Source: Picocystis sp. L7
Lineage: Eukaryota; Chlorophyta; Picocystophyceae; Picocystales; Picocystaceae
Assembly: GCA_020975725.1 (NCBI GenBank)
Contig: QXJR01000016.1
Location: 496,001-560,000, forward strand
DNA: 64,000 bases
Direction: 5' to 3'
The translations under genes and the position numbers were made by a program. Positions within the stretch are counted from its first letter, which is position 1. Every line of letters begins with the position of its first letter. The notes below the pieces were generated by a model. It saw only the letters and a program-made list of their open reading frames with translations. It made no database searches and was not told the DNA's origin. Shown piece by piece: positions 31,033 to 40,264 of the stretch.

Positions 31033-33093
31033 TCATTCTTGAGTGCCCTTCTGAAAATTGACGCGCGTACGGCCGGACCATCCCGCATCTGTGCTTGCTC
31101 CCCCGGCCGAAGCCGCCATGGTGCCCATGCCAGGTTCCCGAGGTGCCTCCTTTCGACCCTGGCGCACATCTGTGAGGAAATCGTCGATACCAAACGGATC
31201 CACCTCCTTCTCAAATTGCACGGGTTGCGTACGAGGTTCGACCTTGCCCTCTGTCCCTGCGAAGCCTTTGGTGGGCTTGAAGCGACTGGTCTTGTAAACC
31301 TGCTCGAGCTCCTCGTCTTCCGAGACCTGTTGCTCCGCCCCGGACGATCGATACAAACCGGTGACCGCGCTGCGATCCGCAAAAAGAGGCTTGTCGTACA
31401 GATTGTAGGCATCTTCAGCGGCAAACCCAGCACCCATGCCCTCCTCCTGGTTGAAGAGACGCTGGTCGTACATCGCTTCCCCGGACTCCACCTGCACGTT
31501 TGCCTGTCCCAACGCCACCCTCTCCGAGATGTCTCTATCCCGATCGCGCGCCAGTTTGCTGCGTTTACCCTGACCGCTGGCTTCCAGCCTCCTCTCACGA
31601 TCTCGTTCGCGGCGACGTTCTTCGCGAATCTCGTCCCGTCTTAGCCTTGCAAGCCTTTCCTCCTTGGATTCGTCCACGCGGACTTCGGAGGTGTCCCTGC
31701 TCCGAGGAGGGTCCCGTTCATCCTCATCCCCCACCTTCCCCATCGGAGCGCCTCGTCCAGACAAGGGAGGCGGAGGAGGATATGACATCTCCCCTCCATT
31801 CGCGGCCGGCTGCAACCCTTTGGGTGCCCCCTCGGATGGAGGTCCCGGGTATCGTTCTGGCACGGGCCTTGCCCGCTCCATGCGGGCCTGCATGGCCAGT
31901 TCTCGAAGCTGCTCCTCTTTCTTCTCCTTTTCCTTCATGGCCAACTCGCGCTGGATTTTTGCCCGCATTTCCACTGATTCCCTGGCTTTTTGTTCGGCAA
32001 CATACAAGGCTTCGGAGAACTTGGCAAACTGATCGTTGATCTGAACATCCTGCAGGCTCCTGCCGTCCGCGGCCAACCGTTTGTCCAAGGGTATCGTGTA
32101 TCCCTTGCTGTTCTTCCAGTTGGAGATGCAGGGAGGAATCTTCCAGCTTTCCATGTCTTCTCGCGTGAGCTTTTTCGGGGGGGCGTGGAGCACAGGCACC
32201 GGTGCGTCACCTGTCCCTTTGGGTACTTTTTTGTACTTGAACTTCGGGGGTTCCAACGGATCGATCGGCATCTCGTGCATCTGAATGATCCTGGTGTTGT
32301 GTCCGTCTTCGCTTCCCGCTCCTTGAGGCGTGTACTTGATGTAGGTGGGATCCTTGGACTGTGTCGCGATGTGTTTGGGTCGGGTGGCCGCCAGCTTGGA
32401 CTCCACCACCTTTCCCAGTGCGGCTTCGGTGGCTTTGACGTCTTCTTCGAGCTCTTCTTTGTTGGGCGGTTCCAGGTTCTCCGGCACCATGAGTTCTCTC
32501 TTGGGCATGAGCGCGCTTTTGTCCGTGAAGACGTTCCTTCCACGGTTCTCTCCTTGTTTGACGATGGCGTCGTACGAGACGCTACCGTCCGCGTTCGCGG
32601 TGGCTGGGACCACGGCACGCGTTCCTGCGGTCTTTTTCTCTTCCTTCTTTCCCATTCCCAGCGGGTGCTGCACCACGTGCACCTCTGGAAATGCGCCGCC
32701 GCCGCCGTAGTCCTCTTCGTTCCTGGGCACGAATCCGTGTCGTTCTCCTGGCGTTGTTTCGATCGTCGTGGCGTCGCGCGCATCCGCGTTCCACCGGGCG
32801 CGTTTCCCACGTTTTCGGATCCGTCCACGTCGTCCATTTGGGTCAGCTCGCGTTTCTTCCCCGCTCTCTCTTCGTCTTCGCGCGTGTGTCGTTCGTTTCA
32901 TCTTCGTCTTCGTGCTGGACGTCTCGTTCCCACTCGTTCCGCGGTTCTCCGCCTCGCACCCACCGTATTTCGGCGCTTTTTTTTTCTCCTGTCTCTCTTC
33001 CATCCCTTCCTGCTCCCTTCCTTCCCCTCCTGGACGCGCGTTTCCCTCCTTGGGCGCCGGCATGGCGCGTAGGAGACGTGCTGCGTACGCCAT
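31033..33093 (-). CDS. SNW-domain splicing and transcription co-regulator (SNW1/SKIP/Prp45)
   Basis: The protein is 686 residues from the ATG at 33093 (676 from 33063). It has the N-terminal block GGGGAFPEVHVVQHPLGMG. The SNW core follows, with YDAIVKQG, HATQSK-type segments, PPKFKYKKVPKG and the signature CISNWKNSKGYTIPLDKR. A long charged helix comes next, then a Lys/Arg/Asp-rich tail. The family joins the activated spliceosome with Prp19-complex proteins and also acts as a transcription cofactor. The first 120 residues, rich in Arg, Glu and Lys, are an extension compared with the usual roughly 540-residue family length. GTTAAG lies about 25 bases upstream of 33093. Confidence 0.94.
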   Translation of the reverse strand: MAYAARLLRAMPAPKEGNARPGGEGREQEGMEERQEKKKAPKYGGCEAENRGTSGNETSSTKTKMKRTTHARRRRESGEETRADPNGRRGRIRKRGKRARWNADARDATTIETTPGERHGFVPRNEEDYGGGGAFPEVHVVQHPLGMGKKEEKKTAGTRAVVPATANADGSVSYDAIVKQGENRGRNVFTDKSALMPKRELMVPENLEPPNKEELEEDVKATEAALGKVVESKLAATRPKHIATQSKDPTYIKYTPQGAGSEDGHNTRIIQMHEMPIDPLEPPKFKYKKVPKGTGDAPVPVLHAPPKKLTREDMESWKIPPCISNWKNSKGYTIPLDKRLAADGRSLQDVQINDQFAKFSEALYVAEQKARESVEMRAKIQRELAMKEKEKKEEQLRELAMQARMERARPVPERYPGPPSEGAPKGLQPAANGGEMSYPPPPPLSGRGAPMGKVGDEDERDPPRSRDTSEVRVDESKEERLARLRRDEIREERRRERDRERRLEASGQGKRSKLARDRDRDISERVALGQANVQVESGEAMYDQRLFNQEEGMGAGFAAEDAYNLYDKPLFADRSAVTGLYRSSGAEQQVSEDEELEQVYKTSRFKPTKGFAGTEGKVEPRTQPVQFEKEVDPFGIDDFLTDVRQGRKEAPREPGMGTMAASAGGASTDAGWSGRTRVNFQKGTQE

Positions 33094-33170
33094 CGCGCGT
33101 GCACGTCTGACCTTGGACTTAACTCCTTCGAAGTTTACGAACGAGGGCGCCCCCCCCCTGCCCCGTCCGG

Positions 33171-33196
33171 TTGGGGTTAGGGTTTGGGGTTTGGGA
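33171..33196 (+). repeat. short telomere-like interstitial block
   Basis: The sequence resembles degenerate TTTAGGG units (GGTTAGGGTTTGGGGTTTGGG). It lies in the bidirectional promoter between SNW1 and the oxidoreductase gene. It is too short and impure to call a telomeric array. Confidence 0.4.
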
Positions 33197-33345
33197 TCCT
33201 CCCCCTCCTTCGGGGTCGGAGGGGGAGGATCCCCTCGAAGGAGGTGGGACGGTGGGGAACACTGGGGGGGGGGAGTCGGGACAGACCCGGGGATCGGACG
33301 GGTTCGAAAGGGGAGAGAGAAGGGGGATCGAAACCAGACGCATCC

Positions 33346-33376
33346 AGGACAAAAGGACAAAAGGACAAAAGGACAA
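33346..33376 (+). repeat. AAAAGGAC minisatellite
   Basis: Three and a half tandem 8-base units, AAAAGGAC, lie 39-69 bases upstream of the oxidoreductase ATG, probably in its leader. Confidence 0.75.
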
Positions 33377-33414
33377 GGAGCGAAGCCAAGGCAGACGGAG
33401 TGGCGCGATCCGTC

Positions 33415-34791
33415 ATGGACGGGATCCAGACCGCGCTTCTTTCCCAGCGGAACACGGCATCGATCCACCGTGGGAGGAAGGGAAACGTGATGCAGATGCG
33501 AGTGGGAGCGGGGAAAGGAAGGACAGGTCGAACGCGTGCGAATGCATGGGTGCAAGGCCACGCCCAAGGAGGTGCATGGACGGTGGCCGTGGCCACGTCC
33601 GTGCTGGCCCTCGCGACGTGGAAAGCCGTGGAAAGATACGCACGAAAGGTCGTGGAAAGGAGAGGAAAACGAGTGGTGGTCGTGGGTGCGGGATTCGCAG
33701 GCGTGCGGGTGGCGAGGAGGCTGCAAGCCGACGTCACCCTCTTGAACAAGCGAGACTACTTCGAATTCACACCCGGCGTGGCACACGCCATGGTGGACGG
33801 AACGCACAAACAACTCACCATGAAGCTGGAAAGCGCCGTGCCCAACGCAAACGTCGAAATCATCGGACAGAACGCCGTGGTCCACGTCGAAGACGGATGC
33901 GTCAAGGTCCAAGGGAAGACCTTCGGATACGATTACCTCGTCTTGGCCACAGGAAGCAACTACACACCTCCCCTGAAACCGTCCAAGATCGAAGAAAGGA
34001 TGCACGTGCGCGAAAGAGCCTTCCGAATCTGTGCGGACGCGCTGGAAGATGCGTCCAACGTGCTGGTGATCGGTGGTGGTGTGGCTGGTGTCGAGCTGGC
34101 CGCGTACTTCGTGTCTCGGTATCCGCACAAGAGAGTGTACTTGGCCGACGAACACGAACGACTGCTGTACAAACTGCCGCGAGAAGCTTCCAGCTACGCA
34201 GAGGAAAAACTCCGAAACAAAGGGGTGAAACTGCTGCTCGGCGAACGGATCAAATCCAGAGGGATGAACGGCAGGACGAAGGGATTCGAATGCATGTCCA
34301 GTGGGAACACCATCCAAGTGGAAGCTGCGTTCTTCTGCTCGGGAAAGAAGCCCAATTCGGAGTTCGGGGGAGCGGAAACGGGCGAGTCGCTGTTGGAATG
34401 GAACGACAGAGGATACATCCGTGTGAACGAATGCTTGCAGTCCACGCGATCCCCTCAGATCTTCGTCCTGGGAGACGTCCGAGAAAAACGCGAAAGGGAG
34501 TACATTGCGGGACAGGCGGAACGGGAAGCTGATTACGTGGTGTCCTGCATCCATCGACTGTTGGACGGGAAGAAAGAACTGCGCCCGTTTCGACCGGGTG
34601 CCGTCCGGCTGTCGGTTTCCTTGGGACCATCGGACGGATTGATGGTGAACGGCGATCGTGTAGTGGCCAAAGGGATATTCGTGCCGATCGTGAAGCAGCT
34701 TATCGAGCGATGGACCATCTGGTTCCTTGCCAAGCGATACTTCGACCTCCATCGTCGAGTGATGGCGCGCCTGGCACCTGCAATGGCCTGA
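33415..34791 (+). CDS. FAD-dependent NAD(P)H oxidoreductase, FSP1/AIFM2-NDH2-like
   Basis: The 458-residue product has two Rossmann dinucleotide folds. The FAD site is VVVVGAGFAGVRVARRL near residue 84, and the NAD(P)H site is VLVIGGGVAGVELAAYF near residue 216. The FAD-closing motif FVLGDV lies near residue 350. NKRDYFEFTPG after the first fold is typical of the AIFM2/FSP1 and type II NADH dehydrogenase group, which reduce quinones. A hydrophobic segment at about residues 50-70 suggests an N-terminal membrane anchor after a basic leader, possibly an organelle-targeting signal. The substrate cannot be decided from sequence. Confidence 0.88.
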   Translation: MDGIQTALLSQRNTASIHRGRKGNVMQMRVGAGKGRTGRTRANAWVQGHAQGGAWTVAVATSVLALATWKAVERYARKVVERRGKRVVVVGAGFAGVRVARRLQADVTLLNKRDYFEFTPGVAHAMVDGTHKQLTMKLESAVPNANVEIIGQNAVVHVEDGCVKVQGKTFGYDYLVLATGSNYTPPLKPSKIEERMHVRERAFRICADALEDASNVLVIGGGVAGVELAAYFVSRYPHKRVYLADEHERLLYKLPREASSYAEEKLRNKGVKLLLGERIKSRGMNGRTKGFECMSSGNTIQVEAAFFCSGKKPNSEFGGAETGESLLEWNDRGYIRVNECLQSTRSPQIFVLGDVREKREREYIAGQAEREADYVVSCIHRLLDGKKELRPFRPGAVRLSVSLGPSDGLMVNGDRVVAKGIFVPIVKQLIERWTIWFLAKRYFDLHRRVMARLAPAMA

Positions 34792-35502
34792 TTGTTGGAG
34801 AGTTCCACTGCTGGTCGCCCCGCACTGCTGCCGCTGGAACGCCCCGCCAATCGTGCATGCAATAATCTCGCTTGCGTTTTTTGTCTCTCGTTTGTTTCCC
34901 TTTGCACCTGTGGAGCTTCGTCGACCGGCGTGCCCGAGAAAGGCCAGGGTCCTTCAATTGGTTTGAGCGGGGACCGCAGTGCCAGCACCATGTTTTGGTC
35001 GCAGCCGTCCCTCCCTTTCAGCTGCAGAATAGCTGTGCTCTTCTTCACGCTTGTTTCGGCGACGACTCGCATCGGGTGTCCATGGACTTGGGTATCCTTT
35101 CCCTTTGTGGATGGAAGATCGAACGGACCTGGTGGAGCGGTTCGTGCCTGGGTCCGCGACCCTGGAGGATGGGTCCTGCCACAAGGGAAGGGCCATTGCT
35201 GTGACGACGTGCATGTGTTTCATCACTTGCCCACCTTTCTCTCTCCAATCCCTTTCAACCTTGGCTCCTGACCTGTTGGGACGTGCCATTCCAGGTCTCC
35301 CCCTCCACCACACCAAAAGGATGGAGAAGAAACTCCCCCGTCGGACGCTTCCACCCCCTCGGGTTCCACACCCCTCCCGGGGAACAGATGCACCCTTTTC
35401 CCTCGAGAGGGATGGAGGGGAAAGGACGGGAAAGGAGGGGTGTATCTGCTCCGCCGACGAGGGTGTGAGAATCGACGTCGCATTCACGCCGACGGCGCCG
35501 CC
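34792..35502. other. intergenic
   Basis: Gap of 0.7 kb between the oxidoreductase and bystin genes, on the same strand. No gene was recognised. Pyrimidine/purine blocks with CCTCGAGAGGG-like palindromes lie near 35398-35410. Confidence 0.5.
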
Positions 35503-36879
35503 ATGCCGCGCCATGCGATGGGTTTGGAGGATCAGATGGCGTCTGCGGACCTTCCCAAGGGACGTTCGGGGAAGGGAAAACGGAAGAGAACCGCAGACGA
35601 AAGAAAAGAGGACCGACCGACGCGACCAGAGGATGGCAGGAGGATCCTGCGCGAAGCACGTCGACAACAGGAAGAAGTGGAGGCCGAAGCGAGGAGCGGT
35701 GGACCCGACACCATCGACGTACGTGAGATTGGGAAGCGTCTCTTGGAGACGAAGAACCAGGACGCTTCGGATTTGGACGAATCCGAAGACGACGTCGACG
35801 ACTGGGAAGGCGTCGTGCGAGACAGGAGCGAAAGAGGAGAGTATGTGCGTGGGAACGACGTAGACGTGTCGGAAGCGGACGAAAGAGCCATCGAAGCGTT
35901 CAGGAAGAAAGACGCCGAAGGACAGAAGACCTTGGCCGACGTCATCCTAGACAGGATCCGAGAGAAGCAGAGCGGTGCGAGCGATGAACAGGAACGAAGC
36001 CAATGGATGGACCCAGGCAGGATTGCGCCCCCTGGCATGGACGAACAGGTGATCCACATCTACACAGGAGTGGGGGATCTGATGAAGAGATACACCACAG
36101 GCAAGGTGCCCAAAGCGTTCAAAGTCATCCCAAGCCTGCACAATTGGGAAGAAGTGCTCTACCTCACTGTCCCCGAACACTGGTCACCTCACGCCACCTA
36201 TCAAGCCACTCGATTGTTTGCGTCCAATCTCAACGCCAAGCAAGCCCAGAGGTTCTATTCGCTTGTACTTCTGCCCAAGGCCAGAAAAGACATCAAGGAA
36301 AACCGGAAGCTGCACTTTGCACTCTTCCAAGCACTGCTCAAAGCCACGTATAAACCGTCCGCGTTCTACAAAGGAATCCTGCTGCCCCTCTGCCGGTCCG
36401 GCACATGCACGCTCAGGGAAGCGGTCATCCTTTCCAGCGCACTTCAAAAAGCATCCATCCCAGTATTGCACTCTGCAGCTGCGATCATGAGGATTGCTAC
36501 CATGGAATATTCCGGGGTGAACTCTTTCTTCCTTCGTGTCCTTCTGGACAAAAAGTATGCCCTGCCTCTAAAAGTTGTGGACAGCCTCGTGGACCATTTC
36601 ATGAGCTTTGTGAAAGAGGAAAGGGAACTGCCTGTGGTTTGGCACCAATCATTGCTGTGCTTCGTGCAGCGGTACAAGGCAGATATTCGAGCCGAAGACA
36701 AAGACAGTTTGCTGAAACTGATCGAGATCCAGCACCACTATCTTGTATCCCCTGAGATAGCCAGAGAGCTTCAGCATACCCCACAAGACGTTGAGAATAA
36801 GAAGAAATTGGTCAAGCTTCCCAAGCCGATGGAAGAAGACATGGCAGAGCTTCCCCCCATACCGCTGGGAGAGATCTGA
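35503..36879 (+). CDS. bystin (40S ribosome biogenesis factor, Enp1)
   Basis: The 458-residue product has a charged N-terminal 160 residues, then the conserved bystin domain. This starts near IYTGVGDLMKRYTTGKVPKA and continues with LPKARKDIKENRKLHFALF, SGTCTLREAVILSSAL and SFFLRVLLDKKYALPLKVVD. Bystin/Enp1 is a component of 40S pre-ribosomes needed for 18S rRNA maturation in the nucleus and for export. Length matches the family. The ATG at 35503 is followed in frame by two more ATGs within 12 codons. Confidence 0.95.
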   Translation: MPRHAMGLEDQMASADLPKGRSGKGKRKRTADERKEDRPTRPEDGRRILREARRQQEEVEAEARSGGPDTIDVREIGKRLLETKNQDASDLDESEDDVDDWEGVVRDRSERGEYVRGNDVDVSEADERAIEAFRKKDAEGQKTLADVILDRIREKQSGASDEQERSQWMDPGRIAPPGMDEQVIHIYTGVGDLMKRYTTGKVPKAFKVIPSLHNWEEVLYLTVPEHWSPHATYQATRLFASNLNAKQAQRFYSLVLLPKARKDIKENRKLHFALFQALLKATYKPSAFYKGILLPLCRSGTCTLREAVILSSALQKASIPVLHSAAAIMRIATMEYSGVNSFFLRVLLDKKYALPLKVVDSLVDHFMSFVKEERELPVVWHQSLLCFVQRYKADIRAEDKDSLLKLIEIQHHYLVSPEIARELQHTPQDVENKKKLVKLPKPMEEDMAELPPIPLGEI

Positions 36880-37251
36880 ATGGCCCTTCGCCATCCCCCG
36901 GATAGGCTTAAAAAACAACTAATGATGAAAGTAGATCTGGAGAGGAACAAGTCTTTCAAGGATCAGATGGAGAGATTGCGCTCTACTGCTCCGGTTCATG
37001 GGGAGCATCTATTGCAATGCACTGGCGGTTCCACGTTCGGGTCGCTTCGGCAGTAAGGTTTGGATAAAATAACATGTAGTTACAGAGCCTTGCAGAAGCT
37101 TGCTGCATGACCTTTGCGTACAGTCCACCCCAGGTTGCCGCAGGCAAGGGGCTACTTGCAAGGCTTTTATGTACTTGGTGCTTCTCCGGCGGACTTACCA
37201 ATGTTGGAGTTATCGTCTCGTTGCCTATTGTACTTGAACGTTTGAATGGCC
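36880..37251. other. 3' intergenic region between convergent genes
   Basis: Gap of 370 bases between the bystin and BED-finger stop codons. It must contain both 3' ends. No other gene was seen. Confidence 0.5.
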
Positions 37252-38601
37252 CTAGGACAGGGCGTGGTCCCTTGCCATCAGTTCTCTGAGCTGATCCGGG
37301 GTTGGATCCCTGAGTGTGCGCTTGCAGGTCTGAATTCCAACACCCGTCCTTTGCAGGATATGTGCCCGTGCTCTTTTCATGGAACCTTTGAAGTGCTCGC
37401 CGCAGAAGCAACACACCCAGACGGGGTTGCCCCGGTCCACGTGGTATCCGGTGATAAAGTTGCATGCCTTGAGGAACTCGAGTCCCACCTTGTTCTCCCT
37501 CCGAGATCCATGCTGCGCTGTGCCATTGCCTTGTGTGCCGTTATCCGTGCATCCTGTCTCATCCCCCGTCCCTTGCAAGCCTGCCACGGTCCTATTCCTC
37601 TCTTCCTGGATCAGCTTCTGCCCCTGTTCCATGGTCATTTTCATCAGTTGCTGCAGGCAAGGTTGAATTCCTTCGCCGGGCTTTCCCAACATGTGTGCCC
37701 TGGCTCTTTTCATGGATCCTCTGTACTCCCCGCCGCAGAAGCAGCATCTCCAGGCTGGGTTTCCTTTCTCCACTCGGTGATCGGTGATGTACCCTCCTTG
37801 GACCAGGAAGTCAACCCCGGACTGGTGGCGTCTATGATGTGCGGCTGGGGTCCCCATGGGCGACTCTGCTGCTTGCCCAGACACGTTTTGCACGTCCTCC
37901 TCCTCGAAGTGATGGATCGGGTTGTGGATGGCTCTTGCACGCGTCTGCGCGTCCTCTTGCATCGCTCTGTCTTCTTCTTGGTCCCACTGGACGGCCAATT
38001 CCAGCTTCTGTCGATTCTCTGGATCCATTTCTTTCCTCGTCCTCTTGCAGGGCTGCACCCCTTTCCCTGGCATTCGTATGAGGTGTGCTCTGGCTCGTTT
38101 CATGGACCCCCGGAAGCTCTCGCCACAGTAGGCACAGGTCCATGCTGGGTTTCCTCGATCCACTCGATAGTCCACGAGGAACCCTCCTTGTCGCAGTGCA
38201 TCTGCGCCCATTCGATGGCTTGGATTGACGTTTTCTTTCCTCCCGCGACACGTGTCGACGGCGAGTTCCCTTCCCCCTTCCCCTTGGTTCTCGTTCGTTC
38301 CTTCCCTCGCCCGTTGGTCGGCCAACAGGAGCGTTCGGCTCGCTTCTGGCAGCACGTCTCCACGTGGACAAGGCTGCACGCCGCGTCCAGCGACGCCCAG
38401 CAAGTGCGCTCTGGCGCGTCGCATGGACCCACGATAGGTGCCTTGACAGAGGCTGCATCGCCACACGGGGTTCCCTTTCTCCGAACGCACGTCTTCCACC
38501 AGATGCAAGGATCGCATCAACGCCAAACCAGACGGCAGGACGCTCGCATCGCCATCGCCGACGTGTGGCGCACGAGACGAGCGCGCATCCGCCTGCGCCA
38601 T
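37252..38601 (-). CDS. tandem BED zinc-finger protein (four fingers)
   Basis: The 449-residue product contains four copies of a roughly 50-residue unit separated by charged linkers of 50-70 residues. Each unit reads like GNPAWTCAYCGESF followed by RGSMKRARAHL and a final Cys, a C-x2-C-x13-H-x11-C finger preceded by Trp. That spacing, the GSMKRARAH core and the GxGVQPC ending match BED fingers of plant hAT-transposase-derived (DUF659-type) proteins. No transposase catalytic domain is present. BED fingers bind DNA. The units are at about 38370-38480, 38045-38150, 37660-37765 and 37325-37430. The ATG at 38601 is the first of the frame. The gene is divergent from CTU2 across 282 bases. Confidence 0.8.
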   Translation of the reverse strand: MAQADARSSRAPHVGDGDASVLPSGLALMRSLHLVEDVRSEKGNPVWRCSLCQGTYRGSMRRARAHLLGVAGRGVQPCPRGDVLPEASRTLLLADQRAREGTNENQGEGGRELAVDTCRGRKENVNPSHRMGADALRQGGFLVDYRVDRGNPAWTCAYCGESFRGSMKRARAHLIRMPGKGVQPCKRTRKEMDPENRQKLELAVQWDQEEDRAMQEDAQTRARAIHNPIHHFEEEDVQNVSGQAAESPMGTPAAHHRRHQSGVDFLVQGGYITDHRVEKGNPAWRCCFCGGEYRGSMKRARAHMLGKPGEGIQPCLQQLMKMTMEQGQKLIQEERNRTVAGLQGTGDETGCTDNGTQGNGTAQHGSRRENKVGLEFLKACNFITGYHVDRGNPVWVCCFCGEHFKGSMKRARAHILQRTGVGIQTCKRTLRDPTPDQLRELMARDHALS

Positions 38602-38836
38602 CGCCACACCCCTTCCGATCAGTTGCACCCTCCTTCCCTTCGAACCGGATCCCCCTCAGGATCCCCTCGAATGGAATGGTGGACGCGTACGGAAGACACG
38701 TACCCCCAGTCAGATGCACCCTTCACACCCCATATGGGATTCGTACCCCCATCTGCGTTCATTTCAGAGAAAGGGGTGGCTCGATCCCCGAATCCCAAAA
38801 GACATCGATATTTTGGGGGTTCCTTTCGATCGTCCA

Positions 38837-38845
38837 TCGAGATCT
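38837..38845 (-). promoter_or_regulatory. AGATCTCGA box upstream of CTU2
   Basis: The reverse complement of AGATCTCGA, 38 bases upstream of the CTU2 ATG, in the BED/CTU2 divergent promoter. Confidence 0.4.
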
Positions 38846-38883
38846 ATCCGGAGGGGGGTGCAAGGCGAGGTCGACACTTCGGC

Positions 38884-40227
38884 ATGGACGAAGCGCGTCC
38901 GAATTGTTTCCGATGCAGCAGCAACCGAGCACGTGCAGTGGTCCGTCAGAGGGAGAAGCTGTGCATGGAGTGCCTGGAAGAGGTGCTCCACCTGCGTTTC
39001 AAGTCACAGCTTCGCAGAGATCCTCGGCTCGACAGTCGGACGAAGAACCGCCAGCCAGGTCGCACCTCGGCACCAACAAGGACGACGAAGACCACGAAGC
39101 TGGCGATGGCGTGCTCTGGAGGATGCGGATCTTCGGCCATGCTTCGCATGCTGGCACAAGTGCAGTCCAGGGAACCTGGGAGAGCCGAAAGGGGGAGGAT
39201 CGCCTTCGCCATGGAAGCGTACGTGGTCGACGAAGCGTGCCTCGCCGAAGACGTGGAACGTGCGAATGCGTTCGCCATCTCCGTCGCAGAAGAGGCCGAG
39301 CGCATCGTGGAGCAGGCCAGGAAGGCACAATCGGGAACCACGGGAAACACAGGAAGTGGCGAATTCCTGGACTTCCGAGCGCACGTCTTGCCTCTGGAGG
39401 ACGTCTTCGAAGAGGCGTCGAGCCGGATGGAGAGGAAACGCAAGTGTCGCGAACTCGTGCTTGGCGTGCGAGACGCGACGGGAAGGGAAGACGTGATCGA
39501 ACACCTCCGAATGAAGAGGTTGAGAATGGCGGCCGAAGGCGCAGGTGCCGAAGTGCTGCTCTTGGGAGAATGCGCCACGCGCCTGGCCGTGCGTGCCGTC
39601 GCCGACACCGTCAAAGGAAAGGGATATGCCATGCCTGGCAACATACAATTCGCCGACAGTCGCATGGGAAGAGAACGCACGACGGTGCTGAGACCACTCC
39701 GAGACAGTGTGGCGAAGGAGCTGGCGTTCTACTGCCACTTTGCAGGCGTGCGACTCCACGAGAAGCCGTGGCGTGTGGTGCAAGGTACGACGTTGAACGG
39801 CCTCTCGGATGCCTTCGTTGCCACACTCCAAGCCAACCTACCCAGCAGCGTTTCCACCGTGTTTCGAACGGTGGAGAAGATCCAAGCGTTCCCGTTCAAC
39901 CAAGAACGACAGGAGATGGACGATGTGTTCCAAAACTCCTGCAGTGTAGTGCCCACACAAGCGCCAACGCTCTGCCTCCTGTGCGCGGCCCCCCTTTCGC
40001 AGCGCGAGCTCGCTGCAAAGGATGTCCCGGCTCCTGCGAATGATCGAGACGGGCGTGTACTGTGCAGATGCTGCCTCGTGCAAATCGTCGGAAACGATGA
40101 TGATGTCCTGGAGAAGCTTCCCGAATGCACAAGGCAAAGGCCATTCGATCACACCCAGGAGACGTCCCAAGGAAGTGACTTCTCCGAAGCATGCATTGCC
40201 GAGTACCTGCTGGAGGACAACGAGTAG
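38884..40227 (+). CDS. CTU2: cytoplasmic tRNA 2-thiolation protein 2
   Basis: The 447-residue product starts with the Ctu2/Ncs2 zinc-ribbon pattern CFRCSSNRA followed by LCMECLEEVLHLRFKSQL. The degenerate PP-loop strand LAMACSGGCGSSAML lies near residue 75. The C-terminal part has a second pair of cysteine couplets (LCLLC... and LCRCC). Ctu2 pairs with the catalytic Ctu1 to thiolate uridine 34 of cytosolic tRNA for Lys, Glu and Gln. The ATG at 38884 gives the standard start. The gene is convergent with DBF4, with only 37 bases between stop codons. Confidence 0.9.
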   Translation: MDEARPNCFRCSSNRARAVVRQREKLCMECLEEVLHLRFKSQLRRDPRLDSRTKNRQPGRTSAPTRTTKTTKLAMACSGGCGSSAMLRMLAQVQSREPGRAERGRIAFAMEAYVVDEACLAEDVERANAFAISVAEEAERIVEQARKAQSGTTGNTGSGEFLDFRAHVLPLEDVFEEASSRMERKRKCRELVLGVRDATGREDVIEHLRMKRLRMAAEGAGAEVLLLGECATRLAVRAVADTVKGKGYAMPGNIQFADSRMGRERTTVLRPLRDSVAKELAFYCHFAGVRLHEKPWRVVQGTTLNGLSDAFVATLQANLPSSVSTVFRTVEKIQAFPFNQERQEMDDVFQNSCSVVPTQAPTLCLLCAAPLSQRELAAKDVPAPANDRDGRVLCRCCLVQIVGNDDDVLEKLPECTRQRPFDHTQETSQGSDFSEACIAEYLLEDNE

Positions 40228-40264
40228 AGGGATTCGAATTACACCACGCCATCGACCCATGCCT

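Noticed and set aside
33171-33196. Interstitial telomere array
   Set aside because: Only about three impure TTTAGGG-like units, in a promoter; not evidence of a chromosome end or fusion.
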